Source of the DNA: Seleniivibrio sp.
Lineage (GTDB): Bacteria; Chrysiogenota; Deferribacteres; Deferribacterales; Geovibrionaceae
Assembly: GCF_021209385.1 (NCBI RefSeq)
Contig: NZ_JAJOIL010000014.1
Coordinates: forward strand, 1 to 57,292
Length of the DNA: 57,292 bases
Direction of reading: 5' to 3'
Below the pieces are notes generated by a model. That model was not told the origin of the DNA. It searched no databases and saw nothing but the letters and a program-made list of their open reading frames with translations. The position numbers were made by a program, and so were the translations under genes. Numbering within the stretch: position 1 is the stretch's first letter; each line of letters starts with the position of its first letter. Positions 7,262 through 16,784 of the stretch are shown one piece after another.

Positions 7262-9489
7262 GCGTATACGAAAAATTCGGTTTCCCCGAGGTAACGGCGG
7301 AAGCGGCGAAGGGCATGGGGCTTTCCGCATCCGAGTTTGACGGTGTTAAGAAACTTCTGGGCAGAACGCCCAACTACATAGAGCTTGGTGTTATTTCATC
7401 AATGTATTCCGAGCATTGCAGCTATAAATCCAGCCGTGTGCATCTGGCAAAGTTCCCTACAACAGCCCCTTGGGTTGTTCAGGGACCCGGCGAGAATGCG
7501 GGTATCATAGAGGTCGATAACGAAGGGCTTTGCGTATGCTTCAAGGTTGAATCTCACAACCACCCGTCGTTCATCGAACCCTTTCAGGGCGCGGCTACTG
7601 GCGTGGGCGGTATCCTCCGCGACGTATTCACAATGGGCGCAAGACCCGTTGCGGCGATGAACTCGCTCCGTTTCGGCAAGCTGGACAAACCTAAAAACCG
7701 CCAGATTTTTGAAGGCGTTGTTGCGGGAATCTCCCACTACGGCAACTGCTTCGGCGTTCCCACAGTGGGCGGCGAGGTTTACTTTAACAGCTGTTACGAC
7801 GGTAACCCCCTCGTAAACGCGTTTGCTCTGGGCGTTGTCCAGAAAGAGAACATCTACCTTGCGAAGGCGGAAGGTCTCGGCAACCCCGTTATCTACGTCG
7901 GCGCCAAGACAGGGCGTGACGGTATTCACGGCGCTACTATGGCATCAGAGGAGTTCAACGAGAACAGCGAGGCGAAACGCCCCAATGTACAGATTGGCGA
8001 TCCCTTTAAAGAGAAACTTCTGCTTGAGGCATGCCTTGAGCTTATGAAGACCGACTACATAGTCGGCATACAGGATATGGGAGCAGCAGGGCTTACCAGC
8101 TCGTCATTCGAGATGGCTTCAAAATCAGGTTCTGGCGTAAGGCTCGACCTTGATATGGTTCCCATGCGCGAAAAGGGTATGAACCCTTATGAAATCATGC
8201 TTTCCGAGTCACAGGAGCGTATGCTTATGGTGGCTAAGAAGGGTTATGAGGACAAGGTTAAGGCTATATTTGAAAAATGGGATCTGGACGCGGTTGTTAT
8301 CGGCGAGGTGACAAACGACGGATATGTAAGGCTGTTCTGGGAAGGGGAAGAGGTTGCGGCTCTTGAGGCGGCACCCCTTGCTGACGAAGCACCAAAGTAT
8401 AACAGACCCTACGCCAGAGGCGAATATATGGATGAACTCCAGCGTCTGCCCAAGGTTGAATCACCCGCGAACCTGCAAAAGGTTCTGGAAGACCTGCTCG
8501 CCAACGAGACAATAGCTTCTAAACGCTGGGTATGGAATCAGTACGACCACATGGTTCGTGTGGGTACCGTACAGCTTCCCGGTTCCGATGCGGCTGTTAT
8601 AAGGCTGAACGAATCCGAGAAGGGCATTGCCATTTCCAGCGACTGCAATAGCAGATACTGTCTGCTCAATCCCTTTGAGGGCGGAAAAGCGGCGATTGCA
8701 GAATCAGCAAGAAACGTAGCTGTGAGCGGTGCGCGCCCCAGAGCATTCACTAACTGTCTGAACTTCGGAAACCCAGAAAAACCGGACATCATGTGGCAGT
8801 TCGTTTCAGCGGTTGAGGGCATGGCGGAAGCGGCAAAAGTGCTTGAAACTCCTGCGATCAGCGGTAACGTTTCACTCTATAACGAAACAGAGGGTAAACC
8901 GATTCATCCCACACCCACAATAGTGATGGTGGGCGTGTTCGACGATGTTACCAAACGCATCGGCTCATACTTCACCAGTATGGAGAGCGCTGTGTATCTG
9001 CTCGGTGAGAACACCGGATACATCGGCGGCAGTGAATATCTTGCCTCCGTACACGGTTACGAGCGCGGCGACGCACCAGAGGTTGACCTTGAGCGCGAGA
9101 AGAACATAATAGACTTCATGTGTGCGGCGGCTGACAAAAGACTCGTCAAAGCGGCTCACGACGTTTCAGAGGGCGGTCTGGCTGTTGCTCTGTGCGAGAT
9201 GTGCTTCGGCGGCGAGAACGTAGGCGTTAATGTTAAGCTTGAAAGCGGCATCCGCAGTGACGCTCTTCTGTTCGGTGAAAACCACGGACGTGTCATTCTG
9301 GAAATAGACGTAAACAACGCACAGGCGATAACAGCACTTGCGGAAAAATATAATCTGCCTATATCGAAAATAGGACGCACATGCAGCGGACTTATTGAGA
9401 TTGCGAACAAGAGCGAAAAGGTCATATCCGCGAAAGTGGCTGATCTTGAAAAAATATGGAAAAACAGTATCGGAGACAGAATGAAATGA
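7258..9489 (+). CDS. purL: Phosphoribosylformylglycinamidine synthase subunit PurL
   Basis: This is the 743-residue small-type PurL, the ATP-dependent synthetase that converts FGAR to FGAM together with PurS and PurQ. Recognisable signatures include [11 protein letters not shown] near residue 50, the metal/ATP region [19 protein letters not shown] and the repeated AIRS-type halves ([13 protein letters not shown] near residue 640). The length matches PurL from genomes with separate purS and purQ. Its stop codon overlaps the purF ATG. Confidence 0.98.
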   Translation: MSVYEKFGFPEVTAEAAKGMGLSASEFDGVKKLLGRTPNYIELGVISSMYSEHCSYKSSRVHLAKFPTTAPWVVQGPGENAGIIEVDNEGLCVCFKVESHNHPSFIEPFQGAATGVGGILRDVFTMGARPVAAMNSLRFGKLDKPKNRQIFEGVVAGISHYGNCFGVPTVGGEVYFNSCYDGNPLVNAFALGVVQKENIYLAKAEGLGNPVIYVGAKTGRDGIHGATMASEEFNENSEAKRPNVQIGDPFKEKLLLEACLELMKTDYIVGIQDMGAAGLTSSSFEMASKSGSGVRLDLDMVPMREKGMNPYEIMLSESQERMLMVAKKGYEDKVKAIFEKWDLDAVVIGEVTNDGYVRLFWEGEEVAALEAAPLADEAPKYNRPYARGEYMDELQRLPKVESPANLQKVLEDLLANETIASKRWVWNQYDHMVRVGTVQLPGSDAAVIRLNESEKGIAISSDCNSRYCLLNPFEGGKAAIAESARNVAVSGARPRAFTNCLNFGNPEKPDIMWQFVSAVEGMAEAAKVLETPAISGNVSLYNETEGKPIHPTPTIVMVGVFDDVTKRIGSYFTSMESAVYLLGENTGYIGGSEYLASVHGYERGDAPEVDLEREKNIIDFMCAAADKRLVKAAHDVSEGGLAVALCEMCFGGENVGVNVKLESGIRSDALLFGENHGRVILEIDVNNAQAITALAEKYNLPISKIGRTCSGLIEIANKSEKVISAKVADLEKIWKNSIGDRMK

Positions 9490-10856
9490 TTTTTGATAAA
9501 TTTCACGAAGAATGCGGGGTAGCAGGGGTTCACGGAAACAGAGAGGCGGCTAATCTTGTTTATCTGTCGCTGTATTCACTCCAGCACAGGGGACAGGAGG
9601 GCGCGGGTATAGCCGTGACCGACCGCAAACATATATCCTATGAAAAAGGAATGGGGCTTGTGGCTGATATTTTCAGTCAGGACAAACTGGACAAACTTCA
9701 GGGTGATATCGCCATCGGGCATAACAGATACTCCACAACAGGCGTATCCGCTCTGGCTAACACCCAGCCCATCACCGTTACGATAAATTTCGGCGAGATA
9801 TCCATCGCGCACAACGGAAACATTGTGAACGCTGACGAGATAAAGGATGGGCTTGTTGCGAGAGGCGCAATATTCGGTTCCACTTCGGATTCGGAAGTTA
9901 TCGTCCACCTCATAGCAAAATGCGGAAAAGATAACCTTGTTGATGCCATAACTGATTCCCTGCGCAAGCTCAAGGGTGCTTTTTCACTGCTCATCATGAC
10001 AAACGACAAGATGATAGGCGTGCGCGACGCTATGGGTATGCGTCCGCTTGTTCTCGGTAAACTTAAAAACAACGGATACATCCTTGCTTCCGAGACAGTC
10101 GCTCTTGACCTTATCGAAGCAAGCTTTGTCCGCGAGATAGAGCCGGGCGAGATGGTAATCATCGACGACGACGGTATTAAATCCATATTCCCGTTTGAAA
10201 AGACCACGCCGAAACCCTGCATATTCGAGCATATATACTTTGCGCGCCCCGATTCATACCTGTTCGGACGCAACGTGTACGAAGTGCGTAAGAAATTCGG
10301 CAGGTGGCTTGCGAATGAAACACCCGTGGATGCGGATGTGGTTATTCCTGTTCCTGATTCCGGCGTTGTTGCGACGCTCGGTTATTCCGAAGCGAGCGGT
10401 ATACCTTTCGAGATGGGACTTATGCGTAACCACTATGTCGGCAGGACGTTCATCGAACCCAGCCAGTCAATCAGACACTTCGGCGTTAAGATCAAACTGA
10501 ACCCCGTGAGGGAAGTTATAGAAGGAAAAAGGATTGTCGTTGTGGACGACTCCATAGTAAGGGGTACCACAAGCCGTAAGATAGTAAAAATGCTTCGTGA
10601 GGCAGGCGCGAAAGAGGTGCATATGCGCATCAGCTCGCCCCCTACGGCGTTTCCCTGCTTCTACGGCATAGACACTCCCACCAGAAAGGAACTGATAGCC
10701 TCTACACACACAATAGAGGAGACCAGAAAATACATAACCGCTGACAGTCTCGGATATCTGAGCATAGAAGGACTGATGGATTGCGTCGGCAGCACGAACT
10801 ACTGCCATGCCTGCTTCTCCGGTCAGTATCCGACGATTTACAAGAACGGTGAATAA
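9486..10856 (+). CDS. purF: Amidophosphoribosyltransferase PurF
   Basis: PurF catalyses the first committed step of purine synthesis, making phosphoribosylamine from PRPP and glutamine. With the start at 9486 (GGAGA upstream, overlapping the purL stop) the protein is 456 residues. It begins with a nine-residue propeptide before Cys10 in the HEECGVAG motif, so autocleavage to expose the catalytic Cys is expected. The PRPP site is [13 protein letters not shown]. Cysteines in [15 protein letters not shown] and NYCHACFSG match the four ligands of the [4Fe-4S] cluster in Bacillus-type PurF. It is followed 12 bases later by the probable selenoprotein gene, apparently in the same transcript. Confidence 0.97.
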   Translation: MIFDKFHEECGVAGVHGNREAANLVYLSLYSLQHRGQEGAGIAVTDRKHISYEKGMGLVADIFSQDKLDKLQGDIAIGHNRYSTTGVSALANTQPITVTINFGEISIAHNGNIVNADEIKDGLVARGAIFGSTSDSEVIVHLIAKCGKDNLVDAITDSLRKLKGAFSLLIMTNDKMIGVRDAMGMRPLVLGKLKNNGYILASETVALDLIEASFVREIEPGEMVIIDDDGIKSIFPFEKTTPKPCIFEHIYFARPDSYLFGRNVYEVRKKFGRWLANETPVDADVVIPVPDSGVVATLGYSEASGIPFEMGLMRNHYVGRTFIEPSQSIRHFGVKIKLNPVREVIEGKRIVVVDDSIVRGTTSRKIVKMLREAGAKEVHMRISSPPTAFPCFYGIDTPTRKELIASTHTIEETRKYITADSLGYLSIEGLMDCVGSTNYCHACFSGQYPTIYKNGE

Positions 10857-10868
10857 CGGAGTGATTTT

Positions 10869-11219
10869 ATGGAAGAGATGATCGTTATCCGTATGTTCGG
10901 CAGCAGCATGGAGTTTGTTTCAGGCTGAAGCCCTTCGTATTTTCCCACAGGTTGTGGGACACACGATGATCCCTACGAACAGCTTTCCTATAGGCTGGAT
11001 GCGCTTCTGACACAGGAGTATGGACTCGGACGGATTGATTTCAGGTATATCGACGTTTCGTCGCCGGAGATACTTGACTATATCGGCGACATCGAGACCA
11101 TTGTGGACGGAAGACTGCCGCTACCCTATGTTTCTCTGAACAAAAAGCCTCTTTGCTGGGGACTTTCCGAGGCGGAGGACATTGTTACAAGGGTTAAGCT
11201 GAAATTGGATGAGAGTTAA
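10869..11219 (+). CDS. Probable selenoprotein: small thioredoxin-fold protein with in-frame TGA (Sec20)
   Basis: From the ATG at 10869 (GGAG seven bases upstream) one frame runs to TAA at 11217-11219, interrupted only by TGA at 10926-10928. Read as selenocysteine this gives 116 residues. Coding character continues unbroken on both sides (FGSSMEFVSG-U-SPSYFPTGCG). A perfect stem-loop with a GGU apical loop lies 21 bases after the TGA, within the usual bacterial SECIS geometry. The predicted fold is beta-alpha-beta-beta-beta-alpha with a cis-Pro-like RLPLPYVSL segment, resembling YuzD/thioredoxin-like proteins. Sec20, Cys29 and Cys96 are candidate redox residues. It follows purF by 12 bp and ends at a strong terminator. 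The selenocysteine reading is inferred; the alternative is a nonsense mutation of a Cys codon. Substrate and function are unknown. Confidence 0.8.
10926..10965 (+). promoter_or_regulatory. Candidate bacterial SECIS element
   Basis: The UGA at 10926-10928 is followed by TCCCACA (10943-10949), loop GGT (10950-10952) and TGTGGGA (10953-10959), a perfect 7-bp stem. The two first loop bases are G and the loop begins 22 bases after the UGA. A lower stem of CGT (10936-10938) with ACG (10963-10965) is possible. The apical CAGGTTG resembles the CAGGTCTG loop region of E. coli fdhF. Confidence 0.75.
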
Positions 11220-11221
11220 TG

Positions 11222-11246
11222 AAGCGGCTGGATAAGCCGCTTTTTT
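11222..11246 (+). terminator. Rho-independent terminator after the selenoprotein gene
   Basis: AAGCGGCT (11222-11229) pairs perfectly with AGCCGCTT (11235-11242) around GGATA and runs into six T. It begins three bases after the TAA of the selenoprotein frame, which supports that frame as the real last gene of the pur operon. Confidence 0.92.
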
Positions 11247-11258
11247 GTTCTGCCGTTG

Positions 11259-11431
11259 ATATGCTTCGCTCTGCGTCGTCGGTTTCTTCTCGCTCGCAAC
11301 ACATACCGTCGTGTATGCTTATGCTCATCTCGAATAAATCCTCCTCGCATAGCTCGCATCTGAACGGCAGACAGGAGAGATATGCTTCGTTCTGCGTCGT
11401 CGGTTTCTTCCCGCTCGCAACACATACCGTC
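11259..11431. repeat. 52-bp imperfect direct repeat
   Basis: The segments 11259-11310 and 11380-11431 match over 52 bases with two mismatches (C/T at the 11th and T/C at the 32nd base), offset by 121 bp. TCTGCCGTT before the first copy is also repeated inverted (AACGGCAGA) before the second. Short frames on the minus strand through the repeat carry a duplicated peptide but show no start signals and are not called as genes. Confidence 0.85.
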
Positions 11432-11486
11432 ATCAGCATTTCCATTTTCCCTTGTTGCCAAAATCTTTATCATTTATACTGATATC

Positions 11487-12620
11487 ATGACAAATACACA
11501 CTTTGCACCAGCCGAACGCGACGATATGGACAAAATTCTGGATGTTTACAGACTCATAGCATCAGAACCTATATTTATGGCACTGATGGACAGACTTGAG
11601 CAGAATATACTTATCCTCAACGACAGGCGGCAGACTGTTTTTATCAATGATGCCGTAATAAAAAACTATTCAATAGAAAAACCGGAAGATATTCTTGGAA
11701 TGCGCCCCGGCGAGATATTTAAGTGTTTAAATTCAATAAACGAAGGCGGCTGCGGAACTGCCAGATTCTGCAAAGAGTGTGGTGCTGTTAACGCTATTCT
11801 CGCAACTCAGCTCAAAAATGAGGAGCGGCTGGAGGAGTGTGTAATCACTTCTTTCGACGGTGAGACATATGAACTTCAGGTGAGCAGCAAGCCCTTTGAG
11901 TTTAAAGGTGTTCAGTATACTCTGTTCTCTATTTGCGATATCGGGCAGAAAAAACGCATGAAAGTGCTTGAACAGATATTCTTTCACGACGTTCTGAACA
12001 TTGCCGGAGGGATACACTCTATGCTACAGCTTATTATGGACGGAAGCCTCATAGAGGATGATGCCGAGCGTGACAAAATCAACAGGCTGCTTGTTCTTAC
12101 ATCTGAACAGCTTATAAATGAGCTTTCTGCACACAAGATACTGAAAGCGGCAGAGATGAACGAGCTGATCGTTACCAGGTCAAAGTTTATGTCAACTGAC
12201 TTGCTGAGCAGTGTTACAGCCATGGCGGAAAATCTGAAAAGTGCATACGGAAAAATAATATATCTTGATGCTGGCAGCGATTGTTTTGAAATTGATACTG
12301 ACGAATCTCTGCTGACCCGTGTTCTTTTGAATATGCTTACAAACGCGCTGGAAGCGTCTGAAGTCGGAGATAAAGTGACTGTTTCCGTCAGACTTGCCAA
12401 TAGTATTGCTGTTTTCAGCGTTCATAATAAACAGGTTATTCCCGAACAGAACAGACATCTGATTTACCAGCGTTCCTTTACTACCAAAAAACGCGGTTCC
12501 GGTCTCGGAACCCACAGTGTAAAACTTCTCACTGAAAGATATCTTAATGGCAGAGCTGATTTTGTTTCAGACGAAGAAATCGGTACTGTCTTCCGGATCC
12601 ATATCCCCGTTCAATTCTGA
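11487..12620 (+). CDS. PAS-type sensor histidine kinase with a four-cysteine segment
   Basis: This soluble 377-residue kinase has no membrane segments. A PAS-like sensor region spans about residues 30-155, followed by an atypical H-box with His167 (FFHDVLN) and a HATPase domain with NMLTNALEAS (N-box) and GSGLGTHSVKLL (G-box). Inside the sensor, Cys80, Cys89, Cys95 and Cys98 form C-x8-C-x5-C-x2-C, which could bind a metal or Fe-S cluster or act as a redox switch; this is inferred. No response regulator is adjacent. The start at 11487 is the first Met of the conserved protein; longer frames run into the 52-bp repeat. No strong ribosome binding site is visible. Confidence 0.88.
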   Translation: MTNTHFAPAERDDMDKILDVYRLIASEPIFMALMDRLEQNILILNDRRQTVFINDAVIKNYSIEKPEDILGMRPGEIFKCLNSINEGGCGTARFCKECGAVNAILATQLKNEERLEECVITSFDGETYELQVSSKPFEFKGVQYTLFSICDIGQKKRMKVLEQIFFHDVLNIAGGIHSMLQLIMDGSLIEDDAERDKINRLLVLTSEQLINELSAHKILKAAEMNELIVTRSKFMSTDLLSSVTAMAENLKSAYGKIIYLDAGSDCFEIDTDESLLTRVLLNMLTNALEASEVGDKVTVSVRLANSIAVFSVHNKQVIPEQNRHLIYQRSFTTKKRGSGLGTHSVKLLTERYLNGRADFVSDEEIGTVFRIHIPVQF

Positions 12621-12770
12621 AACCTTCTGTAGTGGCGTAATTATCGCACTTTCTAATAATGGACAAAATGTGTTTACAATTGAAAATAACTCAATATTGT
12701 AGTAATTAATATCGTAACATTGGAATTTTCTATGTGACATATTCAATTTTCATTTTGAGGAGACTTTTGC

Positions 12771-14453
12771 ATGATATCCAAATCACTAAAGAACAAGATT
12801 TTGCTGCTTGTGTTCTTTCCGGTTATGATCGCCGCCGCAATGGTTGGCGTTTCAAACGTGGTAACGATCAAAAAGCAGACAGTCATTGAGCTTCAGGAAA
12901 CAAGGGAGAGGCTCATGGAAGGAAAAAAAGATGAGCTTAAACAGCTTGTCGATCTTTTCCTGTCGGCATCAGACAAGATACTGAACGATCAGAACCTCAC
13001 CGGAGAAGAGGCCAGACAGCGTATCAAATATCTTGCGTACAGTATCAATTACGGCTCGGACGGTTACTATTTCCTTTATGAAACGGACGGTACCCTCGTG
13101 GCGAATCCTATGACGCCTCAGCTTGAGGGCAAAAACAGGATGGATGTTAAAGACGACGAAGGTGTTGAATACATCCGTCAGATGATCGAAGAGGCTCAGA
13201 AAGGTAACGGATACGTTCCTTACAAAAAGTTTAAAAAGTCCAAAGATGCAATTATGCCGAAAATGAGCTATGCGGCTATGATACCGAAGGTTAACTGGAT
13301 GGTTGGAACCGGATTTTATGTCGATGATATCGATGATATTGTAGCGAAGGTTAAAGAAGCCGGAGATGCAAAGGTGAGCAGAATGATAGCCATGACCGCT
13401 GTGGTTTCAGTGTTTGCCGCTCTGATTTCCGTTATGCTGGCAGGATTCATGCTCAATCCTGTTGTGAGAAACATTCGCTCAGTCAGCAGCACTCTCAAGG
13501 AGATTTCTACAGGTGAGGGTGATCTTACACGGCAGCTTCCTGTAAAGAGTGCAGACGAAGTCGGAAGTCTGTCAGTTTATTTCAACACTTTCATAACCAA
13601 ACTTAAAGAGATAATCTCATCGGTTCAGTCCTCTTCCCATTCTGTTGCATCAGGGAGCGCAGAGCTCGCCTCTGCCACAGAGGAACTGTCTGTGACGATA
13701 AGAGACCAGGCAGCACAGATTTCAGGCGTTGCTGCCGCCACAGAAGAGATGAGCAGGTCATCGGAGCAGATAGTGGTTAACCTGAACACAAACGTTGAGC
13801 TTGCCGGAAAAACTGAACGTAACACGGAACAGGGAAGTATTATGCTCCAAAAGGCTGTGGACGAGATCGTCGGTATAAAACAGCAGGTTGATGAGCTTGG
13901 AAAGGCCATAAGCAGTCTTGCAGATTCATCTCAGGAAATAAACGTAATCCTTAATGTAATAAGCGATATAGCGGATCAGACGAACCTTCTGGCGCTCAAT
14001 GCGGCGATAGAAGCGGCAAGAGCCGGAGACCACGGAAGAGGTTTTGCGGTGGTTGCGGACGAGGTGCGCAAGCTGGCGGAAAGAACGCAGTCAGCAACAG
14101 GGGAGATAAGCTCCATTGTTGATAATTTCCGCAGAGAATCCGTCAAAGCATCCAGCGATATGAGTTCGGCTCTGGTTCATGTAGACAGCGGTGTGAACAG
14201 CATGAGATCCATCTCTTCATTCTTTGACGAGATCGTGACTTCTGTAAAGTCCATGAACGAAATGAACGGTGTGATAGAAACATCCATACGCGAACAGCTT
14301 TCTGCTATTTCAGGAATCAATGACAATACGCAGACCATTTCAGCAGGTATAGAGCAGAGTTCAAACGCATTGCACGAGATATCAAGAACCGTTAATGATC
14401 TTGAAGCACAATCGGGAGATATGCTGAATGTGGTCGGCAAATTCAGAGTTTGA
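12771..14453 (+). CDS. Methyl-accepting chemotaxis protein with single Cache domain
   Basis: The 560-residue receptor has an N-terminal membrane helix (about residues 9-28), a periplasmic sCache_2-type sensor (about 30-200, with [15 protein letters not shown] and [10 protein letters not shown]), a second membrane helix (about 204-227), a HAMP domain and a signalling domain. The hairpin tip contains [18 protein letters not shown], the contact site for CheA/CheW. An ATG with AGGAG upstream marks the start. No che genes are adjacent. It likely senses a small carboxylate or similar ligand as other sCache_2 receptors do, but the ligand cannot be read from the sequence. Confidence 0.95.
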   Translation: MISKSLKNKILLLVFFPVMIAAAMVGVSNVVTIKKQTVIELQETRERLMEGKKDELKQLVDLFLSASDKILNDQNLTGEEARQRIKYLAYSINYGSDGYYFLYETDGTLVANPMTPQLEGKNRMDVKDDEGVEYIRQMIEEAQKGNGYVPYKKFKKSKDAIMPKMSYAAMIPKVNWMVGTGFYVDDIDDIVAKVKEAGDAKVSRMIAMTAVVSVFAALISVMLAGFMLNPVVRNIRSVSSTLKEISTGEGDLTRQLPVKSADEVGSLSVYFNTFITKLKEIISSVQSSSHSVASGSAELASATEELSVTIRDQAAQISGVAAATEEMSRSSEQIVVNLNTNVELAGKTERNTEQGSIMLQKAVDEIVGIKQQVDELGKAISSLADSSQEINVILNVISDIADQTNLLALNAAIEAARAGDHGRGFAVVADEVRKLAERTQSATGEISSIVDNFRRESVKASSDMSSALVHVDSGVNSMRSISSFFDEIVTSVKSMNEMNGVIETSIREQLSAISGINDNTQTISAGIEQSSNALHEISRTVNDLEAQSGDMLNVVGKFRV

Positions 14454-14482
14454 TTGATAAGCATTTATTTTCAGATATAAAA

Positions 14483-14509
14483 AAAGCCCTCGTTTTTGGC
14501 GAGGGCTTT
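14483..14509. terminator. Bidirectional terminator between convergent genes
   Basis: AAAGCCCTCG (14483-14492) pairs perfectly with CGAGGGCTTT (14500-14509) around TTTTTGG, flanked by A-rich sequence on the left and T on the right. It serves the chemoreceptor gene and the convergent ppiD-like gene. Confidence 0.9.
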
Positions 14510-14514
14510 ATCAT

Positions 14515-16419
14515 TTACTTCGTATAGTATTGCTGGTATTGAGGACTGACCTCAATTTTCGCTTTCTTCTTAAGAGCGTCCACATAATCTTTAAGTGCTT
14601 CATTCTGCTTAACACCCAGAAGAGCGGAGACTATCTGGTCTTTCTGCTCAGCCGTAACAGGTGCTGCAGGAGGTGTCAGGCTTACAACCTGAACAAGGAA
14701 AACTTTACCGCCCACTGTGTAGGGTTTCGCAAGGAAAGAACCGGGTTTGGCTTTGAAAACAGCATCCATAAGATCGTTGTTCATACCAAGGTTCTCAATG
14801 GGTTCGTTACGGTTGAATGCTTTGGGAGTAACAAACGTTTTGCCTGTTTTGGAAGCCGCTTCCTGAATAGATGCAAGCTTTCCTGCTTCCGCAGCCGCTT
14901 TTTCAGCCGCTTTAACACTTTCCTGTGCTTTATATTCGCCCTCAACCTGAGCTTTGATGTTTTCAAACTTAGGAATGTAAGAGGGGAACTTGTCAGTCAT
15001 TTCAAAAATAACCTTTTTATCGTCAAAGTCAATTATCTGGCTGACTTCTGTTTTAGTCATTGACATCAGCTTTTTGGCTATGTCGGGTTTTCCTTCAAGC
15101 GCTGTTCCGGCACCTGTTTCGGTTACACCGTTGATTGTTACGACAGGGAGTTTACCGCCGTTCTTTTTATTGAAAGCGGTGATGTTTGATTCAGCAACAA
15201 TCTCTTTGTATTTGTCAAAGACGAAACTTTTGAATGCCGTCTGACCTTTCTCTTTTTTGATCAGTTCGGTTATCTGAGGTTTAGCCTGATCCAGAGTGGG
15301 GCTGGTTTCAATTTTGTGATCAATCACTTTGATAATGTGGTAGCCGAACTGGGTTTTGACTATACCGGAAACTTCGCCGGCTTTAAGTTTGAATGCTTCC
15401 GCTTCAAACTGGGGAACCATCTGACCTTTGGTGAAATAACCGAGGTCGCCGCCGTTTTGTCCGCTTGAATCAGCTGAATATTTTTTAGCAAGCTCTGCAA
15501 AGTCGCCGCCCGCTTTGACCATTCCGAGAACCTCTTTTGCGAGTTTCTCTTTTGCTTCTGCATCCTGAGTGTTCTTCCAGTCGTCAACCTTGAAAAGGAT
15601 GTGAGAGGCTCTCACGCTCTCTGGTTGCGTAAGCGACGCTTTGTTTCTGATAAAGTAGTCTTCAACCTCTTTGTCGGAAACGGGAATATCAATATTTTTC
15701 ATAAGCGCGGGGTCAAACACCAGTGCTATGAAGTTTGCTTTTTCTGGAACTCTGTATTCGTCTTTGTTATCTTCGTAGAATTTTTTCACAGCTTTTTCGT
15801 CAACATTTACCGATGCAATGAAGTCGTTTGCGTCAAACTCTATATAATTGACAGTGGCGGTTGTGTTACGGAATTTGTATTCCATATTCACTTCTTTGTC
15901 AGTTACAGACACACTGTTTTTTATTAACTCAGACATCTTCTGGTTTGTGATGTCCTCTTTGACCTTTTGTTCAAAGATGGCGGGTGTCATTCTGTTTCTG
16001 GCAAGTATGCCTGTATATTGCTCAATGTTGAACTGACCGTCCACCTGAAACGATTGCATATTCTGGATATACATCTGAACTTCCGCATCGGAAACGGGAA
16101 TGTTCAGTCTTTTTGCTTCTTCAATGAGGAGTGCCTGACCGATGAGGTCGTTCATAACCGTTTTTTCGATCAGGTTGTCTTTCATAAGCTGATCGACCTG
16201 ATTTCCGAAAAGACTGCGGAAATTTTCTCTGGTGGCGTCAAGTTTCTGACTGAAATCAGCGTCTGATATGACAGTATCGTTTACCTTTACTGCATAACGG
16301 CTTTCAGCGACCTTGTCGCCGATACCCCATGCGAAAAAGATGGTAGCAACGAAAGCTGCTATCACAAACCAAAGGGCAAAAACTGTCATCTTTTTTTGTT
16401 GTCTGAGTCTGGAGATCAT
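14515..16419 (-). CDS. PpiD/SurA-type peptidyl-prolyl isomerase, membrane anchored
   Basis: This 634-residue protein has a single N-terminal membrane helix (about residues 13-34, FALWFVIAAFVATIFFAWGI), a SurA_N-type chaperone region (about 40-180), a PPIC parvulin domain (about 268-360, from VRASHILFKVDD to QFGYHIIKVIDHK) and a long C-terminal chaperone region rich in Lys and Ala. The layout and length fit PpiD, which helps newly exported proteins fold at the inner membrane. GAGG lies about ten bases before the ATG. SRP RNA and tRNA-Ser genes lie directly upstream on the same strand, so readthrough from their promoter could contribute to expression. Confidence 0.92.
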   Translation of the reverse strand: MISRLRQQKKMTVFALWFVIAAFVATIFFAWGIGDKVAESRYAVKVNDTVISDADFSQKLDATRENFRSLFGNQVDQLMKDNLIEKTVMNDLIGQALLIEEAKRLNIPVSDAEVQMYIQNMQSFQVDGQFNIEQYTGILARNRMTPAIFEQKVKEDITNQKMSELIKNSVSVTDKEVNMEYKFRNTTATVNYIEFDANDFIASVNVDEKAVKKFYEDNKDEYRVPEKANFIALVFDPALMKNIDIPVSDKEVEDYFIRNKASLTQPESVRASHILFKVDDWKNTQDAEAKEKLAKEVLGMVKAGGDFAELAKKYSADSSGQNGGDLGYFTKGQMVPQFEAEAFKLKAGEVSGIVKTQFGYHIIKVIDHKIETSPTLDQAKPQITELIKKEKGQTAFKSFVFDKYKEIVAESNITAFNKKNGGKLPVVTINGVTETGAGTALEGKPDIAKKLMSMTKTEVSQIIDFDDKKVIFEMTDKFPSYIPKFENIKAQVEGEYKAQESVKAAEKAAAEAGKLASIQEAASKTGKTFVTPKAFNRNEPIENLGMNNDLMDAVFKAKPGSFLAKPYTVGGKVFLVQVVSLTPPAAPVTAEQKDQIVSALLGVKQNEALKDYVDALKKKAKIEVSPQYQQYYTK

Positions 16420-16468
16420 ATTGAAGTACCTCGTGAGGCAATATTTGACTGATATATTAAAAATTTAA

Positions 16469-16572
16469 GACCCGACAGGGTGACTCCGGCACACAAATTA
16501 ACCCACTACCGTTGCTTTCTTCCGAACCTGGCGGGGTTCGCGGGAAATTCATTGCAGAGACCCCATCGGGCC
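16469..16572 (-). ncRNA. ffs: Signal recognition particle RNA (4.5S type)
   Basis: On the minus strand the SRP domain IV signature CAGGTTCGGAAGAAAGCA is visible in the apical region, close to the E. coli 4.5S RNA. The ends pair over at least 12 positions (GGCCCGATGGGGT against ACCCTGTCGGGTC, with G-U pairs), giving one long hairpin of about 104 bases. This is the short bacterial form without an Alu domain. It lies 30 bases downstream of tRNA-Ser and probably shares its promoter. The exact ends are approximate. Confidence 0.92.
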
Positions 16573-16602
16573 AGCCTGATATTCATTTTTTAAGCATCAA
16601 AA

Positions 16603-16691
16603 CGGAGAGGGAGGGATTCGAACCCTCGGAACGCGTTAACGTTCACACACTTTCCAGGCGTGCTCCTTCAGCCTGACTCGGACACCTCTCC
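16603..16691 (-). tRNA. tRNA-Ser (anticodon GGA)
   Basis: This 89-base tRNA has the long variable arm of serine tRNAs (GAACGTTAACGCGTTC). The acceptor stem pairs GGAGAGG with CCTCTCC and the discriminator is G. The anticodon loop contains CTGGAAA with GGA, and the T-loop has TTCGAAT. CCA is not encoded. Confidence 0.96.
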
Positions 16692-16716
16692 TTCATGATT
16701 CCAAAAAGGAATCAAA

Positions 16717-16745
16717 TGTATATCAGGCTTTCACTTTAATGTCAA
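16717..16745 (-). promoter_or_regulatory. Sigma-70-type promoter for tRNA-Ser and SRP RNA
   Basis: The minus strand carries a perfect TTGACA (-35, 16740-16745), a 17-bp spacer and TATACA (-10, 16717-16722). The tRNA begins 26 bases downstream of the -10 box. Confidence 0.8.
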
Positions 16746-16784
16746 TAGCATGGTTTGATTCTCCATGCATTATTTTGCTACCGG

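Noticed and set aside
11194-11473. Overlapping minus-strand frames carrying a repeated Cys/Glu-rich peptide
   Set aside because: The peptide repeat simply reflects the 52-bp DNA repeat. There is no ribosome binding site, and the frames run over the selenoprotein end and its terminator.
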